Shown: positions 1 to 10,059 of the stretch, one piece after another
Layout: each line of letters opens with the position of its first letter
Numbering within the stretch: position 1 is the first letter of the stretch
Source: Bodo saltans
Lineage: Eukaryota > Euglenozoa > Kinetoplastea > Eubodonida > Bodonidae
Length of the DNA stretch: 40,368 nucleotides
Assembly: GCA_001460835.1 (NCBI GenBank)
Contig: CYKH01001775.1
Coordinates: 1 to 40,368, forward strand
Direction of reading: 5' to 3'
Made by a program: the position numbers and the translations under genes
The notes under the pieces: generated by a model
Told to the model about the DNA's origin: nothing
What the model saw: the letters and a program-made list of their open reading frames with translations, nothing else
The model's database searches: none

Positions 1-130
1 CGGATACTACCTGGTGTACATTGTCGCTTCGAATAAAAGGGTATTTCTGTCTGTGACACAAATTGCAGTTTTTTTCTTCCTCGCAGCTTTTTTTTGGCAC
101 CTTTTCAACTTTACCTGTACGTACTATTGT

Positions 131-172
131 GTTTTTACTCCTTTCCTTTTCAATTTGTTTGCTGCGGCTAAG
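131..172 (+). promoter_or_regulatory. Trans-splice acceptor for the KH-Smr gene
   Basis: A T/C-rich tract at about 131-160 ends in AG at 171-172. The first ATG downstream is at 195, which starts the KH-Smr protein. The pattern matches the polypyrimidine-AG signal of kinetoplastid spliced-leader addition. Bases 1-130 show no convincing coding end and probably hold the 3' UTR of an upstream gene. Confidence 0.6.
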
Positions 173-194
173 CCTTGAACAAAGATAAGTTGAA

Positions 195-1142
195 ATGTCT
201 ACGGACGACCACATTATTGAGATTGTACCATGCAGCCAAAACAGCATCTCTCACATTATCGGCCCTGGGGGCGAAACGATCCAACGCCTGCAGGCTGAGA
301 CGAACACACGCATTGAGATCATTGCTGGTCCTAAGGTCAGCATCACAGGGACGAAGCAAGAAGAGGTCAGCGCGGCGAAGGAGAAGATTGAAGCTATTAT
401 CGAACATCAAGCGAACCCTGACTACGAGGGTGAAGAGGGAAGGACCCTTCGCCACCAAGCAACCGAGTTTGCGAGTGCGCGCACACTGAAGATGAAAGAA
501 GCAGATGCCGCATTTGCCGCCAACGACAAGCAAAAAGGTCATGACCTCTTGCAGGAGGCGAAACGGTTGGGTGAGGAGATGCGCCAATCGAACGCCGATG
601 CTGGTCGTGCTATCATCGCCTTCAACAATCACGAAAATGGCGACAGTGTTCTTGATCTGCATGGATTGCGTGCAGAGGAGGCTGTTGATGCGGTGAAGTT
701 GCGGTTGAACCATTTGGCTGCTGTCAACAGTTCCAAGTCCTCGTCGTCGTCGGTGGCATCGGTGGACGTCATTTGTGGAGCTGGCCTGCACACCAAAGCT
801 GGACATGCTGTTGCTCTGATGCCAGCAGTCGAAAAGTATTTGCGCGAGAACAACTTTGTGTTTGTGAAACGAGGCGTGGCAACACTTGTGGTAAACCTTA
901 TCGAAGACATTGCGAACCGCAGTGGCTCTGGTGATGTAGAGCCAGCAACATCTGGTTCGACGATTGAGGCGTCACCAGCAGTTGTTGAGGCACCTGTCGC
1001 TCAGTCTGTGGCATCTTCGCCCGCAGTTAACGTTGCGAATGAGGCAAAGCCCGCTACGGCAGTGGCGCCGCCGTCTGCCTCACCAACTCCAGCGGGGCAG
1101 AAAACTAAGGACTCAACCAACTCTTGTTGCGCAGTCATGTAG
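195..1142 (+). CDS. KH domain - DUF1771 - Smr domain protein with CaaX tail
   Basis: A 315-residue protein, probably an RNA-binding nuclease-like factor. Residues about 5-75 form a KH domain whose nucleic-acid-binding GxxG loop reads GPGG inside IIGPGGETI. Residues about 75-145 are a charged helical DUF1771 segment, which normally precedes Smr domains. Residues about 150-240 are an Smr domain with the hallmark LDLHGL and a GAGLHT version of the second GxGxH motif. Smr domains are known nicking or RNA endonucleases, so activity is plausible here but not shown. An Ala/Pro-rich linker follows, and the protein ends CCAVM. That is a CaaX box (CAVM, predicted farnesyl type) with a second Cys beside it that could be palmitoylated. 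Membrane tethering of an RNA-binding Smr protein would be unusual. The ATG is the first after the acceptor at 171-172. Confidence 0.85.
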   Translation: MSTDDHIIEIVPCSQNSISHIIGPGGETIQRLQAETNTRIEIIAGPKVSITGTKQEEVSAAKEKIEAIIEHQANPDYEGEEGRTLRHQATEFASARTLKMKEADAAFAANDKQKGHDLLQEAKRLGEEMRQSNADAGRAIIAFNNHENGDSVLDLHGLRAEEAVDAVKLRLNHLAAVNSSKSSSSSVASVDVICGAGLHTKAGHAVALMPAVEKYLRENNFVFVKRGVATLVVNLIEDIANRSGSGDVEPATSGSTIEASPAVVEAPVAQSVASSPAVNVANEAKPATAVAPPSASPTPAGQKTKDSTNSCCAVM

Positions 1143-1290
1143 CGACTTGGCATTCTTTTTCTGTTTTGTATGAACAAATGAATTGATTGTGTTGAGCGAG
1201 GTTCTTTGTGCGATAGTGTTTTTGAGGTTGCTTGTTTACGGTTCTTGTCGAAAGATTTTTTCGTTGCGTAAGATGAGGTGAGGAAGTTAT

Positions 1291-1310
1291 TTCTTTTTTT
1301 TTTGCTGCAG
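1291..1310 (+). promoter_or_regulatory. Trans-splice acceptor for the giant surface-protein gene
   Basis: A nearly uninterrupted T tract ends in CTGCAG, with AG at 1309-1310. The first ATG after it is at 1366. A second strong tract with AG at 1429-1430 lies inside the open frame and would move the first ATG to 1459, so two mRNA 5' ends are possible. Confidence 0.6.
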
Positions 1311-1365
1311 TTTGCTTACCAAATAGTAAATTGACAGATTATCGGGGGAAGGGAAGAAACTGAAA

Positions 1366-4300
1366 ATGCGCTCTCACGTTCAAGCATCTAAATCACTTGG
1401 CGGGGAAAGGAAGTTGCTTTCCTTTTCTAGAAACAGTGCTGAAAAAATCTCTGAAAAAATGTCTCTTTGCCTCGACCAAAAACCGAAACAACGGCAGTGC
1501 GCATCCGCTGTGTGCATCCACCTGCACGCGAGATACAGTGCTAGTTTTATGCATCTTATGACAATGATTGTCCTCCTTCTTGCAATGACCCTGTCATTTG
1601 CATCCATCAGCTCAGTGGATGCTAGAATCATTCACCGTGCCAACCGGACCAACTACACCAACACCTCATCCTTCTCACTGTCGAGCACTGCGACAGTCTC
1701 TCAAACTGTGACATTGAGTACAACTGTAACCGTGAGCTCTACTTACTCCAGGACGACGTCACAATCCCATTCAAGTTCAATCACCATGTCCTATTCCATA
1801 TCGCAGAGTCTCTCCGTCTCGGCGATCACAGACTCCTCTGCGGTAAGTTTGAGTGGATCTCTCGTGATCACCCCCAGTAAGATCACGGTGAGAAGCACGA
1901 CGTCCCTTTCACTGTCACAATCGGTGACACAATCGTTGTCAGTATCACAATCGACGACGGCTAGCAACTCCCGTGCATCACCGACAATATCTCAGCAAGT
2001 GAGCGTGTCGTTCGAGTCATCGTCAGCCTCATCGTCTGCGTCCGAGGAACCCACGGCAAGCAGAACATCGACCATTACACCGCCGCCCACCCCGACAGCA
2101 TCACGGCCGAAGAATCATACAAAAACCGTTGCGTTTACCGACACACGGTCTTTCATCGTGACGCTGACGAAACAAACCGGGACATTCTCGCAAACAACGT
2201 CAGGTTCCAGTTCGGAAGAGCCGACCCATTCCGTCAAGTCACCGTCTCGATCGCTCGGCACAATGACTCCGAGTCCAAGCCCATCAGGGGAGCCTACGTT
2301 GTCCTCAACCCCTCCTCCAACCCACTCACACACCATCCGTCGTAGTGTGTCGTTTGGAAGTATGACAATGACGCTCACCAAAGAAATCACCGCAACCAAA
2401 ACAAAAACGCTTCGAATCACCAACTCATTCTCCTACTCGGTAACGCTTACAAAGTTTCTGACTGTCACCGTTCAACCACCCACATCTACCCACATTCCTA
2501 CCCCTACGAAAACACTCATTACCGCCTGCCCTGACTGCAATCACGGAACTTGTACGGACACCCCGCCATTCGTATGCCAGTGCTTCTTGAGCTACAAACT
2601 TGGATTCTGGGCTGGTGGGGAGGTGCAAGGGTCGACGTGCTCGCAATGCGTGGCAAACTTCTACGGCTCGAGCTGCAAGAATTCATGCCCTGGCGGAGTG
2701 TGCACGCCGTGCAATAATCATGGCATTTGTGACGATGGCGTTACAGGAACGGGCATCTGCACGTGCTTCCACAACGTGTCGGTTGGGATGTGGGTCGGCG
2801 ACAGCTGCGATCGCTGTGAGACGGGGTACTATGGCCCAGATTGCAAAGGAGTGTGCAAGTGCGATCCTTCTAAAGGCACTTGTCAGAGTGGTGTGACCGG
2901 CGATGGAAGCTGCAAGTGCAATGCCGGCCGCACGGGCACGTTGTGCGAATCGTGCACCTCTGGGTTTTACCTCCCCACCAACAGTAGCACGTGCGTGGAG
3001 TGCGCAACGACTGATTGCGCAACGACTAGCCCCACTGCAGTCAATGGATGTGACGCCAGGTGTGCCTTGAACAACGGAACCTGTCTCTATGGTGCTTGTC
3101 AATGCCCCGCCGGAGTTCTCGGGACGTACTGCGAAGGTCGATGCCCGACTGCGGCTGTGAGAAGCATGAATTCATCAACTGGCCTTGTCGTCACGACGCA
3201 AGTTATCTGTGGGGGTCAAGGGTCGTGCTACTTCGACTCTACGTACAACACTGCAAACTGCTCCTGCTACGCGAATACATCGTTTGGCTTCTACGACGTC
3301 AGCACCAACTGTTCATCTTGCTTGGCTGGTCACGGTGGATCGAATTGCCAAGCTGTTTGCCCGGTTAACACTGCAACATTCGGAGGAATTTGTAATTACC
3401 AGAACATCACCAATGGTTCTGTGGCAACGCTATGTAACCAGACAACAGGGGCCTGTAACTGCCCTGTTGGCTACTGTGGCTACGACTGCACTCCGTCAAC
3501 AAGTGCTGACAATCAATGCATTTGCCCTGTGGCCACGCAGTTTGGCCCGGATTGCAACAGTACGTGCGTGAATGGAACGACAATCAACTTTCAAAATCGA
3601 TCAGGTCGATGTATTTGCGACAGCGGCTTCGTCGGAACCAACTGCAACATTCGGTGCAGCTGCCTCAACAACCTCACTGGAACGTGCCCATTTCAAAATG
3701 ACACGTGTGTCTGCGTTGAAGGCCGTGCAGGGCCAACCTGCTCGATCCAGTGCCCCAAGAACCCACTCACCAACGAGACATGCTCTCTCAACGGTTACTG
3801 CAACCAGGGAAGTACAGGTAATGGTCAATGCGTTTGTGATTCTGGCTACGTTGGCGAGTCCTGCCAAACTGTCTGTCAGTGCGTGAACAGCTCCTTAGGA
3901 AGCTGCCAGAGTGACGGGAAATGCGTTTGTGCGAGCAGCACATGGCGAGTGGGAGATGACTGTGGTTCTTGCCAAGCAGGGAGAGCCGGCTATGACTGCA
4001 GGACGCAGTGCGTGAACGGCAACACGAGCGGCATCAGCTGTGTCTGTTGGCCCACGTTCGGTGGCGCAGGGTGCAGCAAACAGTGCCCCTCATCTTCCGG
4101 AGGCGTGTTGTGCAATGACAACGGAAACTGCAGCGAAGGCAACAACGGAACAGGGACGTGTGTGTGCTTTCCCGGGTTCCTTGGCCCCAGTTGCAACTGC
4201 ACAAATGAAGCGTGTGCCGCCTCGGTGGGCGAGAACTCCGCGTGCAACGCGTTGACTGGTGTCTGCACGTGTGTTCTACCATTTGGAGGTTCAGACTGCA

Positions 4301-7300
4301 GCGCCTGCGCCACTGGTTACTGGGGCTACTCGTGCCGCAACGTGTGCCCATGCGTGCACGGGACGTGCAATAGAGTCACCGGTGCGTGCACTTGCTACAC
4401 CGATGAACAAAACGGCTTTTGGACTGGAACTTTGTGCAACGCGTGCGTATCCGGCTACAACTTACCAGATTGCATTCAAGTCGTCTCCGTGTCAACGCAG
4501 ATCGCCAGTTTCCAATCCGTCTACCTTGCTGGTAAGCTCTTCTACACCGCCAAGAAGCTGCATGTTGTGGAAGACTATGACCTCGCAATTGCCGTCGGCC
4601 CGATTACAGCAGTGTACTTCAACATTTCGCAGTCGCTCCCAACGTTGGCGATCCAAGTCAATTTCGCCTCTCAGGTGGCCTTTTCCAGCACGGCTTGTGA
4701 GTACGGGTACTCTTGGGTCGCGCCACGATCCCCGAGTCTTGTCGTGGACAACGTCACGAGTGCTCAGTCGACCACCTACGACGACGGGCTTCCTCTTGGC
4801 CCGAGTCTGTTCATCGCCCAGATGTGCCTTCTCCCCGCTGGCGCCACTACCTACACACTGATTGTGGCTGAGTATCCAATACTGCCCATCACAAACTTCT
4901 TTTCGAGCACACAGCTGAGTTCAAGGCGCCAAGCGAATGCTACCTTCAACATATCCATTCCGCAGCTGACGGCGTTGGTCGCGACCAGAAAGTTTGTGTA
5001 CCGAGGCAGCGACTACCTCGCTGCTGCCGTCACTGCGGAGCTCGATGGTAACTCTGTGAATGCATTGTACTCGGTCAATTTTGACGCGGTGGCTCGAGTG
5101 TTGGTGCCACAGCGCACTTCGTTTGCCATGTCGGAGAATTTAGAAGCGACCCTCTCGACCATGGTGGCAGTGTTGTACAACCCGATAGAGGAGGTCGTCC
5201 TTGTGGTGGGCATCTTTGATGCATCAGGTGTCAGCACGGACGCGCAGAAGTTGCGCTCCGGATCATACATTCTCAGCTTTTCTCCGGTTTCATCGACATT
5301 AACGGTGAGACTGTTCCTGAATCAATACTCTCTGTGCACCTTTGCGTCGATCACCGTCGTGAACCACACGTCCGACGCGTTGCTCCGATCAGAAAGTATC
5401 TCGGCAGCTGTGCTCGCAGCGCCGATATCCGTCCTGGTGACGATGCAAGTCACAAACGGCACGCAAGACTTCATCCGAGTCAACCTCACCAACGGCGTCA
5501 GCACTGTCTCGTACCCCTCCCGCACGACTTTAGCCTCAAGCGATGCCGTCGTGGCAACTGTGTACGACCCACTTACGCTGATGCTATGGATTGTCGCCAA
5601 TAACGGCGTCACGTTTAAGATCGTCAAAGTGTTCTTATGTTCGAGTGCCTACGAGACGTCTGACGGCTATGGTGTGCAGACCATCGGGTCACAACTCTTG
5701 CCGGTGATCGCAGGGGCTGACAGACGCATTGTAGACATGAAGCCCTCCTTTACCTCGCGACAGTTGCAACTTCTGCAGCTGAACGCTAGCGGAACTGTGG
5801 TGCGTCGTTTCTTGCTGTATGAAACTCTGAAAGTGTTCCCTACCACCGCATCTCGGCTAAACAACCCGCTGATCACCATCACAGGACGGGGCTTTGTGAA
5901 CGGGACGTCGGCGTTCTTTCCAGCCAACTACCCTCGATGCCGAATTACAAGTGGGTCAGTCAAATATCAAGTCGCCGCGTCGCTTGTGGCAGACTCGACC
6001 ACGCAGTTTGTGTGCACGCTGCATGCGTCCAACACGAGCCTGTGTTCCGCAGATACCATTGAAATCGCTGTGTTTGACCAGTTCTTTACAACATCTGGCT
6101 TGACGATTTCGCGCTTTCAGCAACCTCAAATCACCGGAGTGTCCCCCTCGACTACCCCACTGCGTTCCACCACGGCGCTGCCGACGATCACGGTGACAGG
6201 ATCAGGGTTCGCAAACTCCGGCGTTCTTCGATGTTCTTTTACTCCGCAGAACGCCTCGTATACTGACCTCTATCCTGTTGGATTTATTGGTAAAACCAAT
6301 GGCACGTATGTGAGCACGACGCTGGTGTACTGTGACCCACCTACGCTCCCGCACGCGGCTCGGCTGTATGTGAATGTTGCATGCGACGGTGTGATTTTTA
6401 CAGAGTACGCGAGCGTAACAAGCAACCTTGTTGCTTTTGTTGGCGCGCCGTACAACATTACCACGTCCATCACATCTCTTTCTGTGAACAGTGCACGGCA
6501 GGTTGCTATCCCGACAATTGTGGTCTCGTTTGTGGACGATCAATCTTCGTCGTTGGCGCAAACGGTTTCCGACAGAATTCAAGTGCAAGCCACGTTTCAA
6601 GGAGGCCTTGTCGCCCAGGGTGCACTTGTCCTTGTCAACGACATTGGTGTGTTCACCTTCTCATCCATGAGTCTCTTGTCGCCAGTCGATGAGGCCGGTA
6701 CCGGCGTCACCTTCACAGCATTTCTTTTGTCAGGGGTCCCGTCCCAGTGGTCCGCAACGATTACCATTTCCATTAACAGTGGCGACCCAAGCAGTCTCTG
6801 GCTCACGAATTCCCCAACAGTTGAGACTGGCATCCCTGAGACCAATCGTATCGCCATTGTGGAGGCAACGGTAGTGGACTTCGCAGGAAACCGCCTCAAG
6901 TCCCTCGGCACCTCCACCTCTAACTCGTCCATCAACGCGACCATTTCCTTGCAGTTTCAAGTGGCCCCAAACGTTGAGCTGCCAACGGAGTTGTTCTCGA
7001 TTTATCCTGCCGATGATTTTGAGAACCTGACGCAATCGTTTGAAGCGGGTGTGGTGACGTTCTCTACGTTGGAGATTACCAACGCAAGAGGCGGCATGAT
7101 TGTATGGCTTCTCATTCAGACCAACTTGACCAATCAGAACGGAGTGTTGTTACAGAATCAAACAGCTCAGCTTGTCCCAAAGTGTAATCCCGGAAGGCTG
7201 AGGTTCTTAGGTGATACATCATGCAGCCCGTGCCCCGCAAATATGCAGTGCCCGGACAATACAAAAATTCTAACGGACTACGGCAACACCACATTACTTG

Positions 7301-9759
7301 TCACGGTGAGCCCCGGCTATTACAGGAGCTCTGTGTATGCAACCAACGCGGTTGCCTGTCTGCCAAGTTTTGCTTGCATTGGGGGCACTGGCACTGGTAC
7401 CTGCGCGGATGGGTACGCCGGTGCGCTTTGTGGGCTGTGCGAAGAGGCGGCCTTTGGGCGGAGTATCATCGGTGGAGACTGCGTGTCGTGCTACGATTCA
7501 CGCATTTCCGGATTCCTCTTGTTTCTCGTCATTGCCCTCATCTGCACTGTATTCGTGTTGCTGACCATTGGCTCTGTGCAAAACTGGGCAGTGACGATCG
7601 AACCCGTTGTGTCGTTGGCGCTGCTCGTTCAGCACCTTCACTCCATTCTCGGCATCGGCTTGACTGGATTCAATTTTTCGCAGTTTTTCAAAGATGCCAT
7701 GTCTTACCTTGGTATTTTTAGCGTGCGAGTGTTAGATTATTTCTTCGCGGACTGCATTCTGGTCGGAGAAGGCATGACGTTTTACAACAAAATTGTTGCA
7801 TATGCAGCGATGCCAGCCCTTGCGCTGTTCTTGGCCTCCGTTGGATGGCTTGTTGTGTTTATTTCACCGACTCTCCTACGCTTTGAGCGACTTCAAGTTG
7901 AACGCGAGCAAACGCTCAACGCACGTCGGGCCGAATTGTTACGCCGTTTGACGAAGCTGCAGCACCACCGCAGGGCGACAGGTGTGACATTGCGAGGGGG
8001 CGCTCGAAATCGAGGTAATGTCATCAGCGAAACTCCTGCGGAAAGGCTCCGCCGTCTCACGGACCAAGCCGAACTGACCACCATCGAACACGAATTAAAA
8101 CACAACCTGAAAGCCCAAGGCGTCCTCCCGTTGCAAGATTACCGCATCCTTGCGTCACACTCCATCCAGGTGGTCATGATCTTTACATTCCACACCATTA
8201 TTTACTACGCACTGACCGTGTTCGACTGTCAAGAGGTAGATTCTGGCCTTGGCACGGTCCAGTCGTTCTTGGAAACGGACAATCGAATCTCGTGCGACTC
8301 CGCGGAGTACCACGAGTACGTAGGCTTTGGCTATGCCATCAGCACGCTTTACTTTTTGTTTGTGCCTATTCTGTACTTGGTGCTCTATCACAGCCATCTC
8401 AGTTTTCGCACTGGTAAAGTGCTTCAACGTCGCCAATTGTTTTATGTCATGACTATTGGAATGAAAACAGGCAGCTGGTATTGGCCTGCAGTCAACATGC
8501 TTCGCAAAGGCATTCAGTTCGCCGTGTCAGCTGCTGTCTCGTCCCCAGCAGACGCACACGTCTCTGTATGGCTGTTTTGTTTGCAGCTCATTTGGTTGCT
8601 CAACTTAAAGCCGTACTGGAACAGCACAAACACGTTCCTCGAGGCAACGTCGCTCACCTCTTGCATCATTGCAGGCAGCTTGTGCATCTTATTTGAAGCG
8701 TACACCACAGATGACTCTCGCGACGTGATTTCTGGTGTTATTCTCGCCGTCATGTTAGTCCCGATTCCACTATTTATCGTCTCAGCGACGCAAAAAGTTT
8801 GGAAGTCTGTGCGGGAAGAGATTCGAGCACTCCGCCAAGAATCTGAGGAAGATTCATCATCCGGAAGTGAAGCAGACGGTAACGAGAATGGAGGCGGCGC
8901 ATTTGCAAGTGCAGAAACGATCAAGCAATTGCAGCAACCCGATGGTGGTGTGAGCACCTCAGCAACGTCGAAACACGCAACGACAGTTCGCAGTGGTCCG
9001 GAGTCCCCATCTAATGCTGGTGACCCGAAACGGGCAGCATCATCGAAGAGGCTATTACGCAACGTTTCCATTCCTAAATTCTTCCGTGTAGAAGACGACG
9101 CGCAAGCGAAGATTGATCAACAAAGACGCGTTCGTGAGCTTGAGCTGGCGTCGTCGGTCTGGCGCCGAAATAACGTTCCTTTTGCACAACAACCAGCAGG
9201 AGCAGGGGCTGTAAGAGGTGCGCTAGATCAGCCACTACTCTCCACCCTTCGGCGAGAAGAGAGCTCACCCATCGGACGGTCCTTTTCTGGCGTCGTTCTT
9301 CGTAGCAGTTCGAGCGATGACGAAGCTGACGCGTATGGCAATCGACGCAGCGCCGCTGGAGAAGATATTCCTGCATTAGTTCCCGCATCGATGATGAACG
9401 CTGGCAACCGAAGTCGATACGCGGCTCTTAGTTCACGTCGACGAGAACGTGCAGACGCTGATCAGGGAAGCGGCGGGGATAGTAGCAGCGATGCAGAAAT
9501 GATGTCGGACACTTCAGAAGCTGCCGTCTCGTTCCCGCGTAGTGGACAAGATGAGCGACAAAGAGTTCTTACAGCCTCCTCTTCCACCAACAGGAGTCGC
9601 GCGGCGCAGCTTGATGACACTGCAAGGCGTGTGTTTGAGCAGCAACTTCAACACGATGAGGCAACGCGCCGTGAGCGAGCGTTTGATGACCTCATGGCCC
9701 TAGAATTTGAGAGGACGGGCGGAGCGATGGGGCGCGATGATATGTTTGCTGTCCTTTAA
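1366..9759 (+). CDS. Giant multi-domain membrane protein (mucin-like, EGF-like, IPT/TIG, about 9 TM)
   Basis: A 2797-residue putative cell-surface receptor or adhesin. A hydrophobic signal-like segment lies at residues 62-85. Residues about 95-385 are a Ser/Thr-rich, mucin-like stalk with many TVT and SLS motifs. Residues about 385-1040 carry a long run of Cys-rich EGF/laminin-type repeats (repeated GxCxC, GxxG and Nx[ST]). Residues about 1040-1485 look beta-rich without Cys periodicity. Residues about 1488-1690 contain two IPT/TIG-like domains (ITITGRGF and ITVTGSGF). Residues about 1938-2040 are a second Cys-rich knot (CADGYAGALCGLCEE). About nine membrane helices fill residues 2047-2480, with a charged loop of about 90 residues after the third. 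The 300-residue tail is acidic and Ser-rich. Ligand and signalling role are unknown. Starts at 1459 or 1549 would place the signal peptide nearer the N terminus. Similar giant proteins are a feature of bodonid genomes. Confidence 0.85.
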   Translation: MRSHVQASKSLGGERKLLSFSRNSAEKISEKMSLCLDQKPKQRQCASAVCIHLHARYSASFMHLMTMIVLLLAMTLSFASISSVDARIIHRANRTNYTNTSSFSLSSTATVSQTVTLSTTVTVSSTYSRTTSQSHSSSITMSYSISQSLSVSAITDSSAVSLSGSLVITPSKITVRSTTSLSLSQSVTQSLSVSQSTTASNSRASPTISQQVSVSFESSSASSSASEEPTASRTSTITPPPTPTASRPKNHTKTVAFTDTRSFIVTLTKQTGTFSQTTSGSSSEEPTHSVKSPSRSLGTMTPSPSPSGEPTLSSTPPPTHSHTIRRSVSFGSMTMTLTKEITATKTKTLRITNSFSYSVTLTKFLTVTVQPPTSTHIPTPTKTLITACPDCNHGTCTDTPPFVCQCFLSYKLGFWAGGEVQGSTCSQCVANFYGSSCKNSCPGGVCTPCNNHGICDDGVTGTGICTCFHNVSVGMWVGDSCDRCETGYYGPDCKGVCKCDPSKGTCQSGVTGDGSCKCNAGRTGTLCESCTSGFYLPTNSSTCVECATTDCATTSPTAVNGCDARCALNNGTCLYGACQCPAGVLGTYCEGRCPTAAVRSMNSSTGLVVTTQVICGGQGSCYFDSTYNTANCSCYANTSFGFYDVSTNCSSCLAGHGGSNCQAVCPVNTATFGGICNYQNITNGSVATLCNQTTGACNCPVGYCGYDCTPSTSADNQCICPVATQFGPDCNSTCVNGTTINFQNRSGRCICDSGFVGTNCNIRCSCLNNLTGTCPFQNDTCVCVEGRAGPTCSIQCPKNPLTNETCSLNGYCNQGSTGNGQCVCDSGYVGESCQTVCQCVNSSLGSCQSDGKCVCASSTWRVGDDCGSCQAGRAGYDCRTQCVNGNTSGISCVCWPTFGGAGCSKQCPSSSGGVLCNDNGNCSEGNNGTGTCVCFPGFLGPSCNCTNEACAASVGENSACNALTGVCTCVLPFGGSDCSACATGYWGYSCRNVCPCVHGTCNRVTGACTCYTDEQNGFWTGTLCNACVSGYNLPDCIQVVSVSTQIASFQSVYLAGKLFYTAKKLHVVEDYDLAIAVGPITAVYFNISQSLPTLAIQVNFASQVAFSSTACEYGYSWVAPRSPSLVVDNVTSAQSTTYDDGLPLGPSLFIAQMCLLPAGATTYTLIVAEYPILPITNFFSSTQLSSRRQANATFNISIPQLTALVATRKFVYRGSDYLAAAVTAELDGNSVNALYSVNFDAVARVLVPQRTSFAMSENLEATLSTMVAVLYNPIEEVVLVVGIFDASGVSTDAQKLRSGSYILSFSPVSSTLTVRLFLNQYSLCTFASITVVNHTSDALLRSESISAAVLAAPISVLVTMQVTNGTQDFIRVNLTNGVSTVSYPSRTTLASSDAVVATVYDPLTLMLWIVANNGVTFKIVKVFLCSSAYETSDGYGVQTIGSQLLPVIAGADRRIVDMKPSFTSRQLQLLQLNASGTVVRRFLLYETLKVFPTTASRLNNPLITITGRGFVNGTSAFFPANYPRCRITSGSVKYQVAASLVADSTTQFVCTLHASNTSLCSADTIEIAVFDQFFTTSGLTISRFQQPQITGVSPSTTPLRSTTALPTITVTGSGFANSGVLRCSFTPQNASYTDLYPVGFIGKTNGTYVSTTLVYCDPPTLPHAARLYVNVACDGVIFTEYASVTSNLVAFVGAPYNITTSITSLSVNSARQVAIPTIVVSFVDDQSSSLAQTVSDRIQVQATFQGGLVAQGALVLVNDIGVFTFSSMSLLSPVDEAGTGVTFTAFLLSGVPSQWSATITISINSGDPSSLWLTNSPTVETGIPETNRIAIVEATVVDFAGNRLKSLGTSTSNSSINATISLQFQVAPNVELPTELFSIYPADDFENLTQSFEAGVVTFSTLEITNARGGMIVWLLIQTNLTNQNGVLLQNQTAQLVPKCNPGRLRFLGDTSCSPCPANMQCPDNTKILTDYGNTTLLVTVSPGYYRSSVYATNAVACLPSFACIGGTGTGTCADGYAGALCGLCEEAAFGRSIIGGDCVSCYDSRISGFLLFLVIALICTVFVLLTIGSVQNWAVTIEPVVSLALLVQHLHSILGIGLTGFNFSQFFKDAMSYLGIFSVRVLDYFFADCILVGEGMTFYNKIVAYAAMPALALFLASVGWLVVFISPTLLRFERLQVEREQTLNARRAELLRRLTKLQHHRRATGVTLRGGARNRGNVISETPAERLRRLTDQAELTTIEHELKHNLKAQGVLPLQDYRILASHSIQVVMIFTFHTIIYYALTVFDCQEVDSGLGTVQSFLETDNRISCDSAEYHEYVGFGYAISTLYFLFVPILYLVLYHSHLSFRTGKVLQRRQLFYVMTIGMKTGSWYWPAVNMLRKGIQFAVSAAVSSPADAHVSVWLFCLQLIWLLNLKPYWNSTNTFLEATSLTSCIIAGSLCILFEAYTTDDSRDVISGVILAVMLVPIPLFIVSATQKVWKSVREEIRALRQESEEDSSSGSEADGNENGGGAFASAETIKQLQQPDGGVSTSATSKHATTVRSGPESPSNAGDPKRAASSKRLLRNVSIPKFFRVEDDAQAKIDQQRRVRELELASSVWRRNNVPFAQQPAGAGAVRGALDQPLLSTLRREESSPIGRSFSGVVLRSSSSDDEADAYGNRRSAAGEDIPALVPASMMNAGNRSRYAALSSRRRERADADQGSGGDSSSDAEMMSDTSEAAVSFPRSGQDERQRVLTASSSTNRSRAAQLDDTARRVFEQQLQHDEATRRERAFDDLMALEFERTGGAMGRDDMFAVL

Positions 9760-10031
9760 GGCGATAGTAGAGAACACGTCTGCAAGTCTGAATAGAAAGA
9801 AATGTGTTCAGAACTTAGTAATACGGTGTACTTTCACCCCCCTTGTTTTTGATGATGATCATGATTTCCCATTGGAAACAACGATCGCATCTTTTTTGTT
9901 GTTATCAAATTCTGCACCCTTTTCTTCTCCTCCAACATTTTTTTTGATTTGCGACGCTATTGTCAAATGTTGCGGTGCGATGTAAACCTAAATGCAATAT
10001 TTCATTCTCATTGTTTTTTTTTTTCATTTAG
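9760..10031 (+). promoter_or_regulatory. Intergenic spacer with trans-splice acceptor
   Basis: This roughly 300-base spacer holds AT-rich sequence and no convincing gene. A run of T at 10013-10024 followed by CATTTAG (AG at 10030-10031) is a good splice acceptor. The ATG at 10060 is the first one after it, which supports the small downstream gene. Confidence 0.55.
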
Positions 10032-10059
10032 AATTGAAGAGATATTGTGAGCCAACTAG

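Noticed and set aside
168..806. Antisense 212-codon open frame over the KH-Smr gene
   Set aside because: It mirrors a strongly supported sense gene, has no domain or splice signal on that strand, and its composition is that of a reversed coding frame.
2115..3102. Antisense and alternate-frame ORFs over the giant protein
   Set aside because: They are by-products of the Thr/Ser and Cys-rich repeats; the sense frame is continuous for 8.4 kb.
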